The translations under genes and the position numbers were made by a program. DNA of 64,000 bases from Dysgonomonas sp. PF1-14 (lineage in GTDB: Bacteria > Bacteroidota > Bacteroidia > Bacteroidales > Dysgonomonadaceae), in contig NZ_JARXWN010000011.1 in NCBI RefSeq assembly GCF_029892965.1, forward strand, positions 111,221 to 175,220. Direction: 5' to 3'. Below are positions 60,016-64,000 of this stretch, piece after piece; position 1 is the stretch's first letter, and each line of letters starts with the position of its first letter. A model generated the notes under the pieces. It did not search any database. It was not told the DNA's origin and saw only the letters and a list, made by a program, of their open reading frames with translations.

Positions 60016-60313
60016 CCTTTTTACTTGTTAAACTGTTTGTTTTTAATTTTTTTAGAGAGGTGAAATCTGGATTTATCTGAGAAGTCTTGTGTAATTTTTC
60101 AGTTCGATCAAATCCATCTAAAAAACAGATCAACTGTTGTCGTAGAAATTATTCATAATTTTTTATTTTAAGGTTAAACATCAAAACAGAAAGAGTATTT
60201 ACTCTTTAAAAAAACAGTAGAAATAAGAGACAATTTTTCTTTTGCATAAGAGATTTATAGTTAATTGAGTCTGGTTATTCTTGAAACCACAAGCTAGTTT
60301 AGACCTCTTAGTA

Positions 60314-60321
60314 CAAATGTA
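60314..60321 (-). promoter_or_regulatory. Candidate -7 box of the xus operon
   Basis: Minus-strand TACATTTG fits TAnnTTTG. Transcription from here would give a leader of about 290 nt before xusA. A second match, TATGTTTG (60381-60388), lies further upstream. No clear -33 TTTG was found for either; activator dependence would explain that. Confidence 0.4.
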
Positions 60322-60471
60322 AATTAATCATAAATTAAGCTATTCCCATTTTAGATATTTTATTTCTAATATTAGATACACAAACATAATTGTGCTATAT
60401 ACAATAAGTTAACGCCGGGAATAAGTTGTTAAAACTTTATGTTTTCATTCTTCACAGCATAGAAAACAAAA

Positions 60472-60500
60472 GGAGATGCCTATTTATCTCAGGCATCTCC
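60472..60500 (-). terminator. Rho-independent terminator after the GH95 gene
   Basis: GGAGATGCCT (60472-60481) pairs perfectly with AGGCATCTCC (60491-60500), loop 9 nt. On the minus strand the stem is followed by TTTTGTTTTCT. It lies 27 bp after the GH95 stop. Confidence 0.85.
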
Positions 60501-60527
60501 CTTAATCGTATTGAAAAGTTTGGTTTG

Positions 60528-62957
60528 TTAATCTAAATTTTTGAATATATAAATTTTGTCAGGCTCTGTAGATACGTCATATTCATATGTTTCTTTCAGG
60601 ACAATCCCTTTTAGTAATGCTTCATCAGAAACGATGGGATCGGCAATGTGTACTGATTCTAAAAGTACATTTGTGTTTTTGCCCTCAGCCTTTTTAATAT
60701 TATGGCCTGTAAGTGGTACATGGGAACGGATACGGAGATTTCCTCCAATTTTAGAGTGGACAGATGTTTCCTGGAGTTCTCCGTTTTGCCATTTCATAGC
60801 AATTTCGAAACCACCGCGAGCAACTAACCCCGAGACCGAACCATCGGCCCATCTATCCGGCAATGCTGGCAGAAGGTGTACGGCACCGTCATGACTTTGC
60901 AGCAACATCTCGGCCACACCTGCTGTTAACCCGAAGTTACCGTCGATTTGGAATGGAGGGTGTGCAGTAAACATATTAGGATATGTTCTTCCATCTTCAT
61001 TATCTTTATCAGCCAGAGTAAGCATATTGCTGATGATCTTATAAGCATGATTGCCATCGAATAAACGCGCCCATAGATTCACTTTCCAGCCAATAGACCA
61101 ACCTGTAGCCATGTCGCCACGAAAAGTAAGCGAGTTACGGGCAGCTTCGAAAAGTTCGGGGTGTGAATACGGTGAAATCTGGCTGCTTGGATACAAACCA
61201 TATAGATGAGATACATGCCTGTGCTCATCTGTTGGGTTGTCGAGGTCTTCGAGCCATTCTTGTAGCTGCCCATGCTTTCCTACCTGCATAGGAGGTAGTT
61301 TCTTTACCATGTCTTGCAATTGCTGACGGAATGTCTTGTCTTTGTTCAGTATCTCATTTGCCTTCATTGTATTTGTCAGAATATCGTAAACGATCTGATT
61401 GTCCATAGTACAACCGGCCGTTATTGAGGTTCCGTATGGGCCATGCTCGGGAGACACAGACGGAGAGGTTACCATCCAGCCGTATTTTGGATGAGGCACC
61501 AGAGTGCTTAGGAAAAATTGGGACGCACCTTTCATTACCGGATAAAATTCAGCAAGAAACTCCTTATCTCCTGTAAATAGATAATGTTCCCATAAATGCT
61601 GGCAGAGCCAAGCTCCTCCATTCGGCCACATTCCCCAGTAAGCTCCATCTACTACTCCTGTGATTCGCCAGATATCGGTATTGTGATGGGCTACCCATCC
61701 ATCAGCCCCATACATAGTCTTGGCTGTTCCTTTACCACTTTCGCTCAGTTCTTTCAACATTTGGAATAGAGGGAAATGGGTTTCGGACAGATTGGTTACT
61801 TCTGCCGGCCAGTAATTCATTTCCGTATTTATATTGATCGTGTATTTGCTATCCCAGGGCGGAGTAAGCTGGTTGTTCCATATTCCTTGCAGATTGGCAG
61901 GCTGCCCACCGGACTGAGACGACGAAATCAATAAATAACGCCCGAACTGGAATAACAGTGCAACCAGTGACGGATCATGGCTTTGCTGAAAGTTCATTAT
62001 CCTTTCATCTGTAGGTAATGACGAAGCTGTATTACTCCCAAGATCGAGTTGGAGGCGGTTAAATTGTTTTGCATATATATCCGAATGGTTTTTCTTAGCC
62101 GTTTCGTAACTTTTCGAATAAGCAAGCTTTAATTTTCCTGATGCTTTTTCTCCCTCGTCTTCTCCGACTGTCTTATAATCAATAAAATTTGTTCCTATTG
62201 ATATATAGATGGTTGCCGAGGTAGCATCAGTAACAGTTATTTTATTTCCGGAAATAGCAACAGCCCCATCCGTATTCTTCACCATAGAATGTACCTGATA
62301 GTGTATGGCTCCCTGAATACCTTCGTGATCGGAACCTCTGCCGTTAAGTACCAACACATTCTCTTTGGTTGATGTTGTGGTGTGCTTTGCTGGAGAGGTA
62401 TATTCTGCACTAAAAGATAAAGCCCCTTTCTTGCTGGCAGAGAGATGCATGACAATGACATCATCGGAAAAGGAAGAGAATACCTCCCGCTTATATTCTA
62501 CTCCATCTGATATATAGCGTGTAGTGGATAAAGCTCTGTTCAAATCCAGTTCTCTGTAATAATTTTCATATTTGCCATGATTCTTAAAATTGAGAATCAG
62601 GCTCCCAGCTGTCTGATAAGGCATTCCATGGCGGTGTGTCAGAAACTTTTTATTTATCAGATCTTCAGCTTCCTTATTCTTTCCTTCAAAAATCAGCGCT
62701 CTTACTTCTGGTAATGCTTCGTATGCCTCCGGACTATCGTTACGATAAGGGCTTCCTGCCCAGATAGTCTCTTCATTCAATTGCAACTCTTCGCGTTCGG
62801 GGTTGCCATAAACCATAACACCCAGTCGGGAGTTTCCCAATGGTAGCGCCTCTTCCCATATCTGAGCGGGGCGGCTATACCATAATTTTAACTCTTGTGC
62901 AGATAGTTTAAAGCCGGATAAAAGGAAAACACAAATTAATGATATGCTAATCTTCAT
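60528..62957 (-). CDS. GH95 glycosidase, predicted alpha-L-galactosidase
   Basis: The start at 62957 ([21 protein letters not shown]) gives a clean signal peptide and 809 residues; the frame is open 12 bp further. The domain order is an N-terminal beta-sandwich (about 20-290), a linker, an (alpha/alpha)6 barrel and a C-terminal beta-domain. In full-frame numbering, [14 protein letters not shown] gives the paired catalytic Asn379 and Asn381; SPSVSPEHG holds the Glu acid, and FQIDGNFG the Asp. Fucosidases have His two residues before the first Asn; here it is Thr377, as reported for the B. ovatus xylan-locus alpha-L-galactosidase. It is 41 bp after the CE1 gene. Confidence 0.88.
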   Translation of the reverse strand: MKISISLICVFLLSGFKLSAQELKLWYSRPAQIWEEALPLGNSRLGVMVYGNPEREELQLNEETIWAGSPYRNDSPEAYEALPEVRALIFEGKNKEAEDLINKKFLTHRHGMPYQTAGSLILNFKNHGKYENYYRELDLNRALSTTRYISDGVEYKREVFSSFSDDVIVMHLSASKKGALSFSAEYTSPAKHTTTSTKENVLVLNGRGSDHEGIQGAIHYQVHSMVKNTDGAVAISGNKITVTDATSATIYISIGTNFIDYKTVGEDEGEKASGKLKLAYSKSYETAKKNHSDIYAKQFNRLQLDLGSNTASSLPTDERIMNFQQSHDPSLVALLFQFGRYLLISSSQSGGQPANLQGIWNNQLTPPWDSKYTININTEMNYWPAEVTNLSETHFPLFQMLKELSESGKGTAKTMYGADGWVAHHNTDIWRITGVVDGAYWGMWPNGGAWLCQHLWEHYLFTGDKEFLAEFYPVMKGASQFFLSTLVPHPKYGWMVTSPSVSPEHGPYGTSITAGCTMDNQIVYDILTNTMKANEILNKDKTFRQQLQDMVKKLPPMQVGKHGQLQEWLEDLDNPTDEHRHVSHLYGLYPSSQISPYSHPELFEAARNSLTFRGDMATGWSIGWKVNLWARLFDGNHAYKIISNMLTLADKDNEDGRTYPNMFTAHPPFQIDGNFGLTAGVAEMLLQSHDGAVHLLPALPDRWADGSVSGLVARGGFEIAMKWQNGELQETSVHSKIGGNLRIRSHVPLTGHNIKKAEGKNTNVLLESVHIADPIVSDEALLKGIVLKETYEYDVSTEPDKIYIFKNLD

Positions 62958-62998
62958 ATTACAGGACAATAGTATATTTCTAATAATACAGGCTGAAT

Positions 62999-63874
62999 TT
63001 ATTTATTAAAACTTCGGCTGACAAATGGAAGGCAGGTGTAAAGTGCAGAATGCCAGTATTCCCATGTATGCCCTCCATCGCGCACTCTGAATTCACAAGG
63101 AATAAATCCTTTTCTCATGGCTTGTGTAAGTTCAATGTTACGATCGAGTAGAAAGTCATCATCGCCACAATCTACAAACCATGCAACGGTACGCAGTTGC
63201 GCTTTTCTTTGTTCATCGGCTTCTTCCACATATTTTACACAACTGTTCTCAATTACCGAACGCGTAAGAATTGCCATCAGGCTATTCGGATCATCAAAAC
63301 GATGGGCTCCTTCTTCGGGGATAGACATTAATGCACTCATAGCATAGACAGCACCAAACATATCGCTATGCCGTTGTCCGTAAGCTGTAGCTCCACCGCC
63401 ACCCATAGACAGGCCTGCAACGGCACGACTTTGCTTATTTCCTATAGCTCTGTATGTTTTCTCAATATAGGGGAGAAACTCTGTAAAGAAAAATGTTTCA
63501 TATTTCCAGCCCGGCATATCAAAATAACCATTCCAATGGCCTTTGCTCATGTCTCCTCCGGCATTCGGCGAAACTATTATCATTTCACTGGCTTCTCCTG
63601 AGGCTGTCAACTGATCCATCACATCTTTTACATACCCGCGATGAAACCAATCATTATTCGTTTGCATCATCCCATGTAAGAGATACAAGACAGGATATTT
63701 TTTGCTGGTATCGGTGTCATAGCTCTTAGGGAGGAAAATAGTGTATTCCCTATCTGCTGACAATACTTCGCTTTTTATCGTTTTGGTTTCTATCCGGCTT
63801 TGCGGATATGGCGGCTGAGCCTGAGAAATAAGTGCTGCTAACAATAAGAGTACTAATAATTCGATTCTTTTCAT
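62999..63874 (-). CDS. CE1-type secreted esterase (feruloyl/acetyl xylan esterase)
   Basis: 291 residues with a signal peptide (ends LISQAQ). It has an alpha/beta-hydrolase fold of the esterase D/CE1 type: [13 protein letters not shown], nucleophile Ser156 in GLSMGGGG, an acidic DCGDDD near 236-240, and the catalytic His269 in DGGHTWEYW. Such enzymes cleave ferulate or acetate esters from arabinoxylan. It is the first gene of the GH95 pair. Feruloyl and acetyl activity cannot be separated by eye. The last 126 bp of the window upstream of it show no recognised feature. Confidence 0.87.
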   Translation of the reverse strand: MKRIELLVLLLLAALISQAQPPYPQSRIETKTIKSEVLSADREYTIFLPKSYDTDTSKKYPVLYLLHGMMQTNNDWFHRGYVKDVMDQLTASGEASEMIIVSPNAGGDMSKGHWNGYFDMPGWKYETFFFTEFLPYIEKTYRAIGNKQSRAVAGLSMGGGGATAYGQRHSDMFGAVYAMSALMSIPEEGAHRFDDPNSLMAILTRSVIENSCVKYVEEADEQRKAQLRTVAWFVDCGDDDFLLDRNIELTQAMRKGFIPCEFRVRDGGHTWEYWHSALYTCLPFVSRSFNK

Positions 63875-64000
63875 ATATGTTTTATTTTATATTAAGTAAT
63901 ACATAATATTTATTGTCGTGTTCAATGCTGTAGGGGGGGAAAATAAATAGACCCATATATATTCGGGGGTAAACAATATAGCCCCGACAAAAAACAAAAA

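Larger units (their letters stand above)
60016..60527 (-). other. Regulatory gap upstream of xusA
   Basis: 512 bp with no gene, AT-rich. It contains the GH95 terminator (60472-60500), a candidate xusA -7 box (60314-60321), a dyad CACAA-N6-TTGTG (60379-60394) overlapping a second -7-like box, and a small hairpin (AAAGAGT/ACTCTTT, 60190-60207) within the presumed leader. Confidence 0.6.

Overview
The window looks like a chromosomal segment of a Bacteroidales bacterium, probably close to Dysgonomonas or Parabacteroides. The evidence is several SusC/SusD pairs with lipoprotein and Q-type signal peptides, an ECF sigma/FecR pair, promoters with the Bacteroidetes -7 box TAnnTTTG, an archaeal/eukaryal-type ProS and a NUDIX-type pentose regulator. 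Genus is inference. No tRNA, rRNA, CRISPR array, integrase or transposase gene was recognised.

Region 1 (1-7.7 kb) holds housekeeping genes: the N-terminal part of a bifunctional aspartokinase/homoserine dehydrogenase, an S41 peptidase lipoprotein, a Sua5/YrdC-type tRNA-modification enzyme, FabI, an EamA permease, a membrane acyltransferase and a HAD nucleotidase. Region 2 (7.7-8.9 kb) has no credible gene. It contains a 390-bp highly structured, GC-richer element with imperfect terminal inverted repeats, then a 34-bp inverted repeat enclosing a 183-bp dispersed repeat that recurs at 29.0 kb. Region 3 (8.9-12.2 kb) carries proS, a small secreted DUF3836-like protein and a patatin-like lipase.

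Region 4 (12.4-18.0 kb) is a xylose catabolic operon: NUDIX-type regulator, xylulokinase, xylose isomerase and xylose:H+ symporter. A 13-bp perfect inverted repeat and a promoter with an overlapping dyad lie in front, large AT-rich hairpins sit in two intergenic gaps, and a strong terminator follows. Region 5 (18.1-28.8 kb) is a sigma/anti-sigma-controlled glycan system: ECF sigma, FecR, SusC with an STN domain, SusD and a secreted GH2 beta-galactosidase.

Region 6 (29.5-63.9 kb, all minus strand) is a large xylan utilisation locus. The core is the tandem SusC-SusD-SusC-SusD-DUF-GH10 operon known as xusABCDE-xyn10A. Downstream lie GH43, a sialate-O-acetylesterase/GH11 fusion, a GPH symporter, GH10, cytoplasmic GH43 and GH30_8; then GH97, CE6, GH31 and GH43. 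A CE1 esterase and a GH95 lie upstream of the core. The side-chain enzymes (GH95, GH97, GH31, esterases) suggest a heavily decorated glucuronoarabinoxylan. Xylan is cut at the surface, imported by the SusCD pairs, trimmed in the periplasm, taken in by the symporter and finished by the cytoplasmic GH43; xylose then enters the Region 4 pathway. No hybrid two-component regulator and no GH67/GH115 glucuronidase is present in the window.
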